A stretch of 64,000 nt of DNA from Ehretia macrophylla. Its lineage: Eukaryota; Streptophyta; Magnoliopsida; Boraginales; Ehretiaceae. A model generated the notes under the pieces. It saw only the letters and a list, made by a program, of their open reading frames with translations. It was not told where the DNA came from and did not search any database. How positions within the stretch are numbered: the stretch's first letter is position 1; the number at the start of each line of letters is the position of its first letter. Where the stretch lies: assembly GCA_037974665.1 (NCBI GenBank), contig CM075773.1, forward strand, positions 20,140,146-20,204,145. The letters run 5' to 3'. Of this stretch, positions 13,310 through 25,063 are shown one piece after another. A program made the translations under genes and the position numbers.

Positions 13310-15083
13310 GTACGATCCTGGACGAAAAAATAGTGCAAAAGAAGAAAAGTATCCTAAAGCTGATGGAAACGTTCGATTTTGGGCTCTGAAAAAAGGCCGA
13401 GCAAAGCGGGCTTGGCTGCCCCCATCGTAGAGCTCTCGGAGAGCTTTCCAACGGTATGCTGTGCGCGGCGTAACTCCTTGCGGATCAAAAGTTATAGGCT
13501 CCGGGGCGACGGAGACCTGGTCCCGAACCCTATGCCCTCGATTTGTGGGCCCATCCTCTACGTGAAGCGAAGTTGTCTTTCCAAGGTGTCATGGGATTCG
13601 GCAATAGAAATGTGATGGATTTGGTTGTCGTCCTTTTCGCGGTGCACGACGTACGATCCTGGACGAAAAAATAGTGCAAAAGAAGAAAAGTGTCCTAAAA
13701 CTGATGAAAACGTTCGATTTTGGCTGTGAGAAAAGGCCCAGCGAAGCGCGCTTTGATGCCCCCATCGTAGAGCTCTCGGAGAGCTTTCCAATGTTATGTT
13801 GTGCGCTGCGTAACTCCCTACGGATCAAAAGTTATGGGCTCCGGAGCGACGGAGACCTGGTCCCAAGCCCTACGCCCTCGGTTTGCGGGCCCAGCCTCTA
13901 TGTGAAGCGAAGTTGCCTTGCCCAATGTTCCGTGGGATTCGGTAATAGAAATGGGATGCATTAGGTTGTCGTCTTTTTCGCGGCGCATGATGTACGATCC
14001 AGGACGAAAAAATAGTGCAAAAGAACACAAGTATCATAAAACAGATGAAAACATTCGATTTTAGGCTCTGAAAAAAGGCCAGCGAAGCGGGCTTAGCTGC
14101 CCCCATCGTAGAGATCTCAGAGAGCTTTCCAACGGTATGCTATGCGCCGCGTAACTCCTTGCGGATCAAAAGTTATAGGCTCTGGGGCAACGGAGACCTG
14201 GTCCCGAACACTATGCCCTCGATTTGCTGGCCCAGCCTCTACGTGATGCGAAGTTGTCTTTCCAAGGTGTCATGGGATTCGGCAATAGAAATGTGATGGA
14301 TTAGGTTGTCGTCCTTTTCGCAGCACACAACATACGATCCTGGACGAAAAAATAGTGCAAAAGAAGAAAATTGTCCTAAAACTGATGAAAACGTTCGATT
14401 TTGGGCTCTGAGAAAAGGCCCAGCGAAGCGGGCTTTGATGCCCCATCGTAGAGCTCTCGGAGAGCTTTCCAATGTTATGTTGTGCGCCGCGTAACTCATT
14501 ACAGATCAAAAGTTATGGGCTCCGGAGCGACGGAGACCTGGTCCCTAGCCCTACGCCCTCGGTTTGCTGGCCCAACCACTACATGAAGAGAAGGAGTGTT
14601 GCCCAAGGTGTCATGGGATTTGGCAATAGAAATGTGATGGATTAGGTTCTCGTCCTCCTCGCGGCGCACGCCGTACGATCCAGGACAAAAAAACAGTGCA
14701 AAAGAATAAAAGTGTCCTGAAACTGCTGAAAACGTTTGATTTTGGGCTCTGAAAAATGGCCCAGCGAAGCAGGCTTGGCTCTCCCCAACGTAGAGCTCTC
14801 GGATAGTTTTTCAACGGTATGCTGTGCGCCGCGTAACTCCTTGCGGATCAAAAGTTATGAGCTCCGGAGTGGCGGAGACCAGGTCCCAAGCCCCACACCG
14901 TCGGTTTGCGGGCCCAGCCTCTACGTGGAGCGAAGTTACCTTGCCCAAGGTGCCGTGGGATATGGTAATAGAATTGTGATGGATTAGGTTGTCGTCCTTT
15001 TCGCGGCGCACGACGTACGATCCGGGATGAAAAAATAGTGCAAAAGAAGAAAAGTATCCTAAAACTGATGAAAATGTTCGATT
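13310..15083 (+). repeat. Five-monomer duplicated block, copy 2
   Basis: This is the partner of 10580-12353. The monomers on its two sides (12354-13378, and 15084 onward) correspond to 4214-5237 (offset 8140) and 5579 onward (offset about 9504). The offsets differ by 1364 bp, a net four monomers. This block therefore appears to sit in place of a single monomer (5238) of the older arrangement. Confidence 0.82.
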
Positions 15084-17473
15084 TTGGGCTCTTAAAAATG
15101 GCCAGCGAAGGGGCTTTGCTGCCCCTATCGTAGAGCTCTCGGAGAGCTTTCCAACGGTATGCTGTGCGCCGCGTAACTCCCTGTGAATCAAAAGTTATTG
15201 GCTCCTGAGCGACGGAGACCTGGTCCTAAGCCCTATACCCTCGATTTGCGGGCCCAGCCTCTACGTGAAGCGAAGTTGCCCTGCCCAAGGTGCTGTGGGA
15301 TTCGGTAATAGAAATGGGATGGATTAGGTTGTTGTCCTTTTCACTGCGCACGACGTACGATTCGGGACGAAAAAATAGCTCAAAAAAAGAAAAGTATCCT
15401 AAAACTGATGAAAACGTTCAAGTTTGGGCTCTGAAAAAAGGCCCAGTGAAGCGGGCTTTGCTGCCCTCATCGTAGAGTTCTCGGAGAGCTTTCCAACGGT
15501 ATGCTGTGCGCTGCGTAACTCCTTGCGGATCAAAAGTTATGGGCTCCAGAGCGGCGGAGACCTGGTCCCAAGCCTTACGCCCTCGATTTGCGGGCCCAGC
15601 CTCTTCGTGAAGCGAAGTTGTCTTGCCCAAGATGTCATGGGATTCGGCAATAGAAATGTGATGGATTCGGTTGTCGTCCTCCTCCCGGTGCACGACGTAC
15701 GATCCAGGACGAAAAAACAGCGAAAAAGAAGAAAAGTGTCCTAAAACTGATGAAATCGTTCGATTTTGGGCTCTGAAAAAAGGCCCAACAAAGCTAGATT
15801 CACTGCCCCTATCGTAGAGCTCTCGAAGAGCTTTCCAACGGTATGCTGTGCGCTGCATAACTCCTTGCGGATCAAAAGTTATGGGCTCCGGAGCGGCAGA
15901 GACCAGGTCCCAAGCCCAACACCCTCGGTTAACGGGCCCAGCCTCTACGTGAAGCGAAGTTGCCTTGGCCAAGGGGCCGTGGGATTCGGTGCTAGAAATG
16001 TGATGGATTAAGTTGTCATCCTTTTCACCGCGCACGACGTGCGATCCGAGATGAAAAAACATCGCAAAAGAAGAAAGGTGTCCTAAAACTGATGAAAACG
16101 TTCGATTTTGTGCTCTGAAAAAAGGCCCAGCGATGCGAGCATGGCTGTCCCTATCGTAGAGCTCACGGAGAGCTTTCCAACAATTTGCTGTGTACCGTGT
16201 AACTCTTTGCGGATCCAAAGTTATGGGCTCCGGAGCTGCGGAGACCAGGTGCCAAGCCCCACGCCCTCGGTTTGCGGGCCCAGCCTCTACATGAAGCGAT
16301 GTTGCCTTGCCCAAGGGGCCGTGGGATTCGGTAACAGAAATGTGATGGATTAGGTTGTCGTCCTTTTCACGGCACACAACGAACGATCGGGGACGAAAAA
16401 ATAGCGCAAAGGAAGAAAACTATCCTAAAACTGATGAAAACGTTAGATTTTGGGCTCTGAAAAAAGGCCTAGCAATGCAAGCTTTGCTACCCCCATCGTA
16501 GAGCTCTTAGAGAGCTTTCCAACGGTATGCTGTGCGCTGCGTAACTCCTTGCGGATCAAAAGTTATGGGCTCCGAAGCGACGGAGACCTGGTCCCAAGCC
16601 CTATGCCCTCGTTTTGCAGGCCCGACCTCTACGTGAAGCGAAGTTGCCTTGCCCAAGGTTCCTTGGGATTCGTTAATAGAAATGGGATGGATTAGGTTGT
16701 CGTCCTTTTCGCTGGACACGACGTACGATCCGAGATAAAAAATAGTGCAAAAGAAGAAAAGTTTACTAAAACTGATGAAAACGTTCGATTTTGCGCTCTA
16801 AAAAAAGGCCATGTGAAGTGGGAATTGATGCCCCCGTCGTAGAGCTCTCGGAGAGCTTTCCAACGGTATGCTGTGCGCCGCGTAACTCCTTGCGGATCAA
16901 AAGTTATGGGCTCCGGAGCGACGGAGACCTGGTCCCAAACCCTACGCCCTCAGTTTGCGGACCCAACCTCTACGTGAAGCGAAGTTGTCTTGCCCATGGT
17001 GTCATGGGATTCGACAATAGAAATCTTATGGATTAGGTTGTCGTCCTTCTCGTGGCGCTCGACGTACGATCCAAGACGAAAAAACAGTGCAAAAGAAGAA
17101 AAGTGTCCTGAAAAGGATGAAAATGTTCAATTTTGGGCTCTGAAAAAAGACCCAGCGAAGCAAGCTTCGCTTTCCCATCGTAGAGCTCTCGGAGAGCTTT
17201 CCAACAGTATGCTATGCGCTTCGTAACTTCTTGCGGATAAAAAATTTTGGGCTCTAGAGCGGCAGAGACTAGGTCCCAAGCCCCAAGCCCTTGGTTTGCG
17301 GGCTCAGCCTCTACGTGAAGCGAAGTTGCCTTGCCCAAGGTACCGTGGGATTCGGTAATAGAAATGTGATGAATTCGGTTGTCGTTCTTTTCGAGGCGCA
17401 CAACGTACGATCCGGGATGAAAAAATTGCGCAAAAGGAGAAAAGTATTCTAAAGCTGATGAAAACGTTCGATT

Positions 17474-17951
17474 TTGGGCTCTAAAAAAAGGCCCAGCGAA
17501 GCGGGCTTGGCTGCCTCCATCGTAGAGCTCTCCGAGAGCTTTCCAACAGTATGCTGTGCGCCGCGTAAATCCTTGCGGATCAAAAGTTATGGGCTCCGGA
17601 GAGACAGAGATTTGGTCCTAAGCCCTACGCCCTCGGTTTACGGGCCCAGCCTCTACGTGAAGCGAAGTTGCTTTGCCCACGGTTCCGTGGGATTCGGTAA
17701 TAGAAATGGGATGGATTAAAAGTTATAGGCTCCGGAGCGACGGAGACCTGGTCCCAAACCCTACGCCCTCGATTTGTGGGCTCAGCCTCTATGTGAAGCG
17801 AAGTTCTCTTGCCCAAGGTGTCATGGGATTCGGCAATAGAAATGTGATGAATTAGGTTGTCGTCCTTTTCGAGGCGCACGACGTACGATCCTGGATGAAA
17901 AAATAGCGTAAAACAAGAAAAATGTCCTGAAACTGATGAAAACGTTCGATT
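17474..17951 (+). repeat. Composite satellite copy with 206-bp internal deletion
   Basis: The distance between anchors is 478 bp, that is two monomers minus 206 bp. Near 17710-17725 the text runs ATGGGATGGATTAAAAGTTATAGG (shown as ATGGATTAAAAGTTATAGG), joining the GATGGATTAGG site of one monomer to the GGATCAAAAGTTA site of the next. GGAT(TA) is common to both sites, so microhomology-mediated or replication-slippage joining is likely. The paralogous region at 26089-26774 is not deleted. Confidence 0.92.
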
Positions 17952-18259
17952 TTGGGCTCTGTATCATAGAGCTCTCGGAGAGCTTTCCAACAGTATGTTG
18001 TGCGCCGCGTAACTCCTTGAGGATCAAAAGTTATGGGCTCCGGAGCAGCGGAGACCAGGTCCCAAGCCCTACACCCTCGGTTTGCAGGCCCAGCCGCTTC
18101 GTGAAGTGAAGTTGCTTTGCCCAAGGTGTCGTGGGATTCGGTAATAGAAATGTGATGGATTAGATTGTTGTCCTTCTCGCTGCGGACGACGTACGATCCG
18201 GGATGAAAAAATAGCGCAAAAGAAGAAAAGTATCCTAAACCTGATGAAAACTTTCGATT
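17952..18259 (+). repeat. Short satellite monomer, 34-bp deletion
   Basis: This 308-bp copy has the junction GGCTCTGTATCATAGAGC, the same deletion with two later transitions. It lies immediately after the 478-bp composite copy. Confidence 0.93.
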
Positions 18260-19390
18260 TTGGGCTCTGAAAAAAGGCCCAGCAAAGCTGGCTTTGATGC
18301 CCCCATCGCAGATCTCTCGGATAGCTTTCCAACGGTATGTTGTGCGCCGTGTAACTCCTTGCGGATCAAAAGTTATGGGCTCTAGAGCGACGGAGACCTG
18401 GTCCCAAGCCCTACGCCCTCGGTTTGCGGGCCCAGCCTCTACATGAAGTGAAGTTGCCTTGCCTAAGGTACCGTGGGATTCGGTAATAGAAATGAGATGG
18501 ATTAGGTTGTCGTCCTTTTCGCGGAGCACGACGTACGATCCGGGATGAAAAAACAGCGTAAAAGAAGAAAAGTATCCTAAAGCTGATGAAAATGTTCGAT
18601 TTTGGTCTCTTGAAAAAGGCCCATCAAAGCGGGATTGGCTGCCCCAATCGTAGAGCTCTCAGAGAGCTTTCCAACGGTATACTGTGCGCCGCGTAACTCC
18701 TTGCGGATCAAAAGTTATGGGCTCCGGAGCGATGGAGACCTGGTCCCAAGCCCTACGCCCTCGATTTGCGGGCCCAGCCTCTACGTGAATCACAGTTGCC
18801 TTGCCAAAGGTACCGTGGGACTCGGAAATAGAAATGGGATGGATTAGGTTGTTGACCTTCCCGCGGCGCACGACGTACGATCCAGGACGAAAAAACAACG
18901 CAAAAGAAGAAAAGTGTCCTGAAACTTATGAAAACGTTCGATTTTGGGCTCTGATAAAAGGCCCAGCAAAGCTAGCTTCGCTGCCCCGATCGTAGAGCTC
19001 TCGGAGAGCTTTCCAACGGTATGCTGTGCGCCGCGTAACTCCTTGCCGATCAAAAGTTATGGGCTCCGGAGCGGCAAAGACCAGGTCCCAAGCCCCACGC
19101 CCTCGGTTTGCGGGCCCACCCTCTACGTGAAGCGAAGTTGCCTTGCCCAAGGTGCCATGGGATTTGGTAATAGAAATGGGATGGATTAGGTTGCCATCCT
19201 TCTCGCGGCGCACGATGTACGATCTAAGACGAAAAAAGAGCGCAAAAGAAGAAAAGTGTCATGAAACTGATAAAAACGTTCAATTTTGGGCTCTAAAAAA
19301 AGCCCAGCGAAGCGAGTTTCGCTATCCCCATCGTAGAGCTCTCGGAGAGCTTTCCGAAAGTATGCTGTGCGCCGCGTAAATCCTTGCGGA

Positions 19391-20530
19391 TAAAAATTTA
19401 TGGGCTCCAGAGCGGCAGAGACCAGGTCCCAAGCCCCAAGCCCTCGGTTTGCGGGCTCAGCCTCTACGTGAAGCGAAGTTGCCTTGCCCAATGTGTCGCG
19501 GGATTCGCTAATAGAAATGTGATGGATTAGGTTGTCATCCTTTTTAAGGTGTACAACGTACGATCCGGGACGAAAAAATAGCTCAAAAGAAGAAAAGTAT
19601 CCTAAAACTGATGAAAATGTTCAAGTTTGGGCTCTGAAAAAAGGCGTAGTGAAGCGGGCTTTGCAGCCCATATCGTAGAGTTCTCGGAGAGCTTTCCAAC
19701 GGTATGCTGTGCGCTGCGTAACTCCTTGCAGATCAAAAGTTCTGGGCTGTAGAGCGACGGAGACCTGGTCTCAAGCCCTACGCCCTCGATTTGTGGGCCC
19801 AGCCTCTGCATGAAGCGAAGTTGTCTTGCCCAAGATGTCATGGGATTCGGCAATAGAAATGTGATGGATTAGGTTGTCGTCCTTCTCGAGGCGCACGACG
19901 TACGATCCTAGACGAAAAAACAGCGCAAAAGAAGAAAAGTGTCCTAAAACTGATGAAAACGTTCGATTTTGGGCTCTGCATCGTAGAGCTCTCGGAGAGG
20001 TTTCCAACGTTATGCTGTGCACCGCATAACTCCTTGCGGATAAAAATTTATGGGCTCCAGAGCGACAAAGACCAGGTCCCAAGCCCCAAGCCCACGGTTT
20101 GCGGGCTCAGCCTCTACGTGAAGCGAAGTTGCCTTGCCCAAGCTGTCGCGGGATTCGGTAATTGAAATGTGATGGATTAGGTTGTCATCCTTTTTAAGGT
20201 GTACAACGTACGATCCAGGACGAAAAAACAGCTCAAAAGAAGAAAAGTATCCTAAAACTGATGAAAACGTTCAAGTTTGGGCTCTGAAAAAAGGCGTAGT
20301 GAAGCGGGCTTTGCAGCCCATATCGTAGAGTTCTCGGAGAGCTTTCCAACGGTATGCTATGTGCTGCGTAACTCCTTGCGGATCAAAAGTTCTAGGCTGT
20401 AGAGCGACGGAGACCTGGTCTCAAGCCCTACGTCCTCGATTTGTGGGCCCAGCCTCTGCATGAAGCGAAGTTGTCTTGCCCAAGATGTCATGGGATTCGG
20501 CAATAGAAATGTGATGGATTAGGTTATCGT
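19391..20530 (+). repeat. 650-bp tandem duplication
   Basis: TAAAAATTTATGGGCTCCAG at 19391 recurs at 20041, and the rare GTTCAAGTTTGGGC with GGCGTAGTGAAGCGGG at about 19619 recurs at about 20269. The spacing of 650 equals 342 + 308, so the unit is one normal plus one 34-bp-deleted monomer. Similarity continues to about 20530. Super-repeat copy 3 has only one such unit. Confidence 0.88.
19969..20276 (+). repeat. Short satellite monomer, 34-bp deletion
   Basis: This 308-bp copy has the junction GGCTCTGCATCGTAGAGC and lies inside the 650-bp tandem duplication at 19.4-20.5 kb. It shares GAGAGGTTTCC with the copies at 3906 and 26775. Confidence 0.93.
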
Positions 20531-20960
20531 CCTTCTGGCGGCGCACGACATACGATCCAGGACGAAAAAATAGTGCAAAAGAAGAAACGTGTCCTAAAAC
20601 TGATGAAATCGTTCAATTTTGGACTCTGAAAAAAAGCCCAGTGAAGCAAGCTTTGCTGCCCCCATCGTAGAGCTCTCGGAGAGCTTTCCAACGGTATGCT
20701 GTGCGCCGTGTAACTCCTTGCAGATCAAAAGTTATGGGCTCCGGAGCGGCAGAGACCAGGTCCTATGCCCAACGCCCTCGGTTTGCAGGCCCAGCCTCAA
20801 CGTGAAGCGAAGTTGCCTTGGCCAAGGGGCCGTGGGATTCGGTAATATAAATGTGATGGATTAGGTTGTCATCCTTTTTGCGTCGTACGACATACAATCC
20901 GGGACGAAAAAATAGCGCAAAAGATTAAAAGTGTCCTAAAATTGATGAAAACGTTCGATT

Positions 20961-23900
20961 TTGTGCTCTAAAAAATGGCCCAGCGAGGCTAGCTTCACTA
21001 TCCCTATCGTAGTGCTCTCGGAGAGCTTTCCAACAGTATGCTGTGCGCTGCGTAACTCCATGCGGATCCAAAGTTTTGGGCTCCGGAGTGGCGAAGACCA
21101 GGTCCCAAGCCCCACGCCCTCGGTTTGCGGGCCCAGCCTCTACATGAAGCGAAGTTGCATTGTCCAAGGTACCGTGGGATTCAGTAATAGAAATGGGATG
21201 GATTAGGTTGTCTTCCTTTTCGCTGTGCACGACGCACGATCCGGGACGAAAAAACAGTGCAAAAGAAGAAAATTATCCTAAAATTGATGAAAACGTTCGA
21301 TTTTGGGCTGTGAAAAAAGGGCCAGCAAAGCGCGCTTTGATGCCTCCATCGTAGAGCTCTCGGAGAGCTTTCCAACGGTATGCTGTGCGTCGTGTAACTC
21401 CTTGCAGATCAAAAGTTATGGGCTCCGGAGCGACGGAGACCTGGTCCCAAGCCTTACGCCCTCGGTTTGCGGGCCCAGCCTCTACGTGAAGCGAAGTTGC
21501 ATTGTCCAAGGTGCCGTGGGATTCGGTAATAGAAATGTGATGAATTAGGTTGTCGTCCTTTTCACGGCGCACGACGTACAATCCGGGATGAAAAAATAGC
21601 GCAAAAGAAGAAAAGTATCCTAAAACTGATGAAAACGTTCGATTTTGGGCTCTTAAAAAAGGCCCAGCGAAGTGGGCTTTGCTGTCCCCATCGTAGATCT
21701 CTCGGAAATCTTTCCAACGGTATGCTATGCGTCGCGTAACTCCTTGCGGATCAAAAGTTATGGGTTCCGGAGCGACGGAGACCTTGTCCCAAGCCCTACG
21801 CCCTCGGTTTGCGGGCCCAGCCTCTACGTGAAGCGAAGTTGCCTTGCCCAAGGTGCCGTAGGATTCGGTAATAGAAATGGGACGGATTAGGGTGTCGTCC
21901 TTTAAGCTGCGCACGACGTACGATCTGGGACAAAAAAATAGCACAAAAGAAGAAAAGTATCCTAAAGCTGATGAAAACGTCTGATTTTGGGCTCTGAAAA
22001 ATGGCCAAGCAAAGCAGGCTTGGCTGCCCCCATCGTAGAGCTCTCGGAGAGCTTTCTAACGGTATGCTGTGCGCCGCGTAACTCCATGCGGATCAAAAGT
22101 TATGGGCTCGAGAGCGACAGAGACCTGGTCCCAAGCCCTACGCCCTCGGTTTGCAGGCCCAGCCTCTACGTGAAGCGAAGTTGCCTTTCCCAACGTACCG
22201 TGGGATTCGGTAATAGAAATGGGATGGATTAGGGTGTCGTCCTTTAAGCTGCGCACGACGTACAATCCGGGACAAAAAAACAGCACAAAACAAGAAAAGT
22301 ATCGTAAAATTGATGAAAACGTTCCATTTTGGGCTCTAAAAAAAGGCCCAGGAAAGCGGGCTTTGATGCCCCCATTGTAGAGCTCTCAGAGAGCGTTCCA
22401 ACGGTATGCTGTGCGCCGCGTAACTCCTTGCGGATCAAATGTTATGGGCTCCGGAGCGACGGAGACCTGGTCCCTAGCTCTACGCCCTCGGTTTGTGGGC
22501 CTAGCCTCTACGTGAAGCGAAGTTGTCTTGCCCAAGGTTTCATGGGATTCGGCAATAGAAATGTGATGGATTAGGTTGTCGTCCTTCTCGCAGCGCACGA
22601 CGTACGATCCAAGACGAAAAAACAACGCAAAAGAAGAAAAGTGTCCTAAAACTGATGAAAACATTCAATTTTGGTCTCTGAAAAAAGGGCCAGCAAAGCA
22701 AGCTTCGCTTTGCCATCGTAGAGCTCTTGCAAAGCTTTCCAACGGTATGTTGTGCGCCGCGTAACTCCTTGCAGATCAAAAGTTATGGGCTCCGGAGCGG
22801 CAGAGACCAGGTCCGAAGCCCCAAGCCCTCGGTTTGCGGGCTCAGCCTCTAAGTCAAGCGAAGTTGCCTTGCCCAAGGTGCTGTGGGATTCAGTAATAGA
22901 AATGTGATGGATTAGGTTGTCATCCTTTTTGCATCGTACGACGTACGATCCGGGACGAAAAAATAGCGCAAAAGATTAAAAGTGTCCTGAAACTGATGAA
23001 AACGATCGATTTTGTGCTCTAAAAAATGGCCCAGCAAAGCTAGCTTCCCTGTCCCTATCGTAGTGCTCTCGGAGAGCTTTTCAACAGTATGTTGTGCGCC
23101 GCGTAACTCCTTGCGGATCCAAAGTTATGGGCTCCGGAGTGCCGGAAACCAGGTCCCAAGCCCCACGCCCTCGGTTTGCGGGCCCAACCTCTACATGAAG
23201 CGAAGTTGCCTTGTCCAAGGTACCGTGGGATTCAGTAATAGAAATGGGATGGATTAGGTTATCGCCTTTTTCGCTGGACACGACGTACGATCCAAGACGA
23301 AAAAACAGCGCAAAAGAAGAAAAGTGTCCTAAAACTGATGAAAACGTTCAATTTTGGTCTCTGAAAAAAGGCCCAGCAAAGCGAGCTTCGCTTTCCCCAT
23401 CGTAGAGCTCTCGCAGAGCTTTCGAAAAGTATGTTGTGCGCCACGTAACTCCTTGCGGATTAAACGTTATGGGCTCCGGAGCGGCAGAGACCAGGTCCCA
23501 AGCCCCAAGCCCTCGGTTTGCGCGCTCAGCCTCTACGTGAAGCGAAGTTGCCTTGCCCAAGGTGCGGTGGGATTCGGTACTAGAAATGTGATGAATTAGG
23601 TTGTCGTCCTTTTCACGGCGCACGACGTACGATCCGGGACGAAAAAACAACGCAAAAGAAGAAAAGTATCCTAAAACTGATGAAAACGATCGATTTTGGG
23701 CCCTTAAAAAAGGCCCAGCGAAGTGGGCTTTGCTGCCCCCATCGTAGAGCTCTCAGAGATCTTTCCAACGGTATACTATGCGTCACGTAACTCCTTGCAG
23801 ATCAAAAGCTATGGGCTCTGAAGCGACGGAGACCTGGTCCCAAGCCCTACGCCATCGGTTTGCGGGCCCAGCCTCTACGTGAAGCGAAGTTGCCTTGCCC

Positions 23901-25063
23901 AAGGTGTTGTGGGATTCGGTAATAGAAATGGGACGGATAAGGGTGTCGTCCTTTACGTTGCGCACGACCTACGATCCGGGACAAAAAAATAGCACAAAAG
24001 AAGAAAAGTATCCTAAAGCTGATGAAAACATCCGATTTTGGGCTCTAAAAAATGGCCAAGCGAAGCGGGCTTGGCTGCCACCATCATAGAGCTCTCGGAG
24101 AGCTTTCTAACTGTATGCTGTGCGCCGCGTAACTCCTTGCGGATCAAAAGTTATGGGCTCCAGAGCGACAGAGACCTGGTCCCAAGCCCTACGCCCTCGG
24201 TTTGCAGGCCCAACCTCTACGTGAAGCGAAGTTGCCTTTCCCAAGGTACCGTGGGATTCGGTAATAGAAATGGGATGGATTAGGGTGTCGTCCTTTAAGC
24301 TGCGCACGACGTACAATCCGGGACAAAAAAACAGTACAAAATAAGAAAAGTATCGTAAAATTGATGAAAACGTTCAATTTTTGGCTCTGAAAAAAGGCCC
24401 AGGAAAGCGGGCTTTGATGCCCCCATCGTAGAGCTCTCAGAGAGCGTTCCAATGGTATGTTGTGCGCCGCGTAACTCCTAGCGGATTAAAAGTTATGGGC
24501 TCCCGAGCGACGAAGACCTGGTCCCTAGCTCTACGCCCTCGGTTTGTGGGCCCAGCCTCTACATGAAGCGAAGTTGTCTTGCCCAAGGTTTCATGTGATT
24601 CGGCAATAGAAATGTGATGGATTAGGTTGTCGTCCTTCTCGCGGCGCACGACGTACGATCCAAGATGAAAAAACAGTGCAAAAGAAGAAAAGTGTCCTAA
24701 AACTGATGAAAACGTTCAATTTTGGTCTCTGAAAAAAGGCCCAGCAAAGCGAGCTTCGCTTTCCCCATCGTAGAGCTCTCGCAGAGCTTTCCAATGGTGT
24801 GTTGTGCGTCGCGTAACTCCTTGCGGATCAAAAGTTATGGGCTCCGGAGTGGCAGAGACCAGGTCCCAAGCCCCAAGCCCTCGGTTTGCGGGCTCAGCCT
24901 CTACGTGAAGCGAAGTTGCCTTGCCCAAGGTGCTGTGGGATTCGGTAATAGAAATGTGATGAATTAGGTTGTCGTCCTTTTCGCAGCACACGACGAACGA
25001 TCGGGGACAAAAAAATAGCGCAAAGGAAGAAAAGTATCCTAAAACTGATGAAAACGTTAGATT
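20961..25063 (+). repeat. 2051-bp (six-monomer) tandem duplication
   Basis: The monomers at 20961, 21645, 21987, 22329 and 22671 pair with 23012, 23696, 24038, 24381 and 24722 at an offset of 2051. The second monomer of the second copy (23354) does not resemble its positional partner (21303); it resembles 24722 instead, as if overwritten by conversion. Confidence 0.8.

Larger units (their letters stand above)
16450..25063 (+). repeat. Super-repeat copy 2
   Basis: This run is about 8.6 kb. Its monomers pair with those of 25064-31182 at a constant offset of 8614-8615 up to the 206-bp deletion, about 8822 from 17952 to 19627, 8172 after the private 650-bp duplication, and 8170 to 22671. The last 2 kb (23012-25063) is largely a second copy of 20961-23011 and has no counterpart in copy 3. 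Confidence 0.8.

Noticed and set aside
15418-16377. Minus-strand ORF of 319 codons, and similar ORFs of 200-295 codons, as protein genes
   Set aside because: They translate the satellite itself with a 114-residue period, start and stop at random mutations, and are disrupted by frequent 1-bp indels. Several other frames are equally open.
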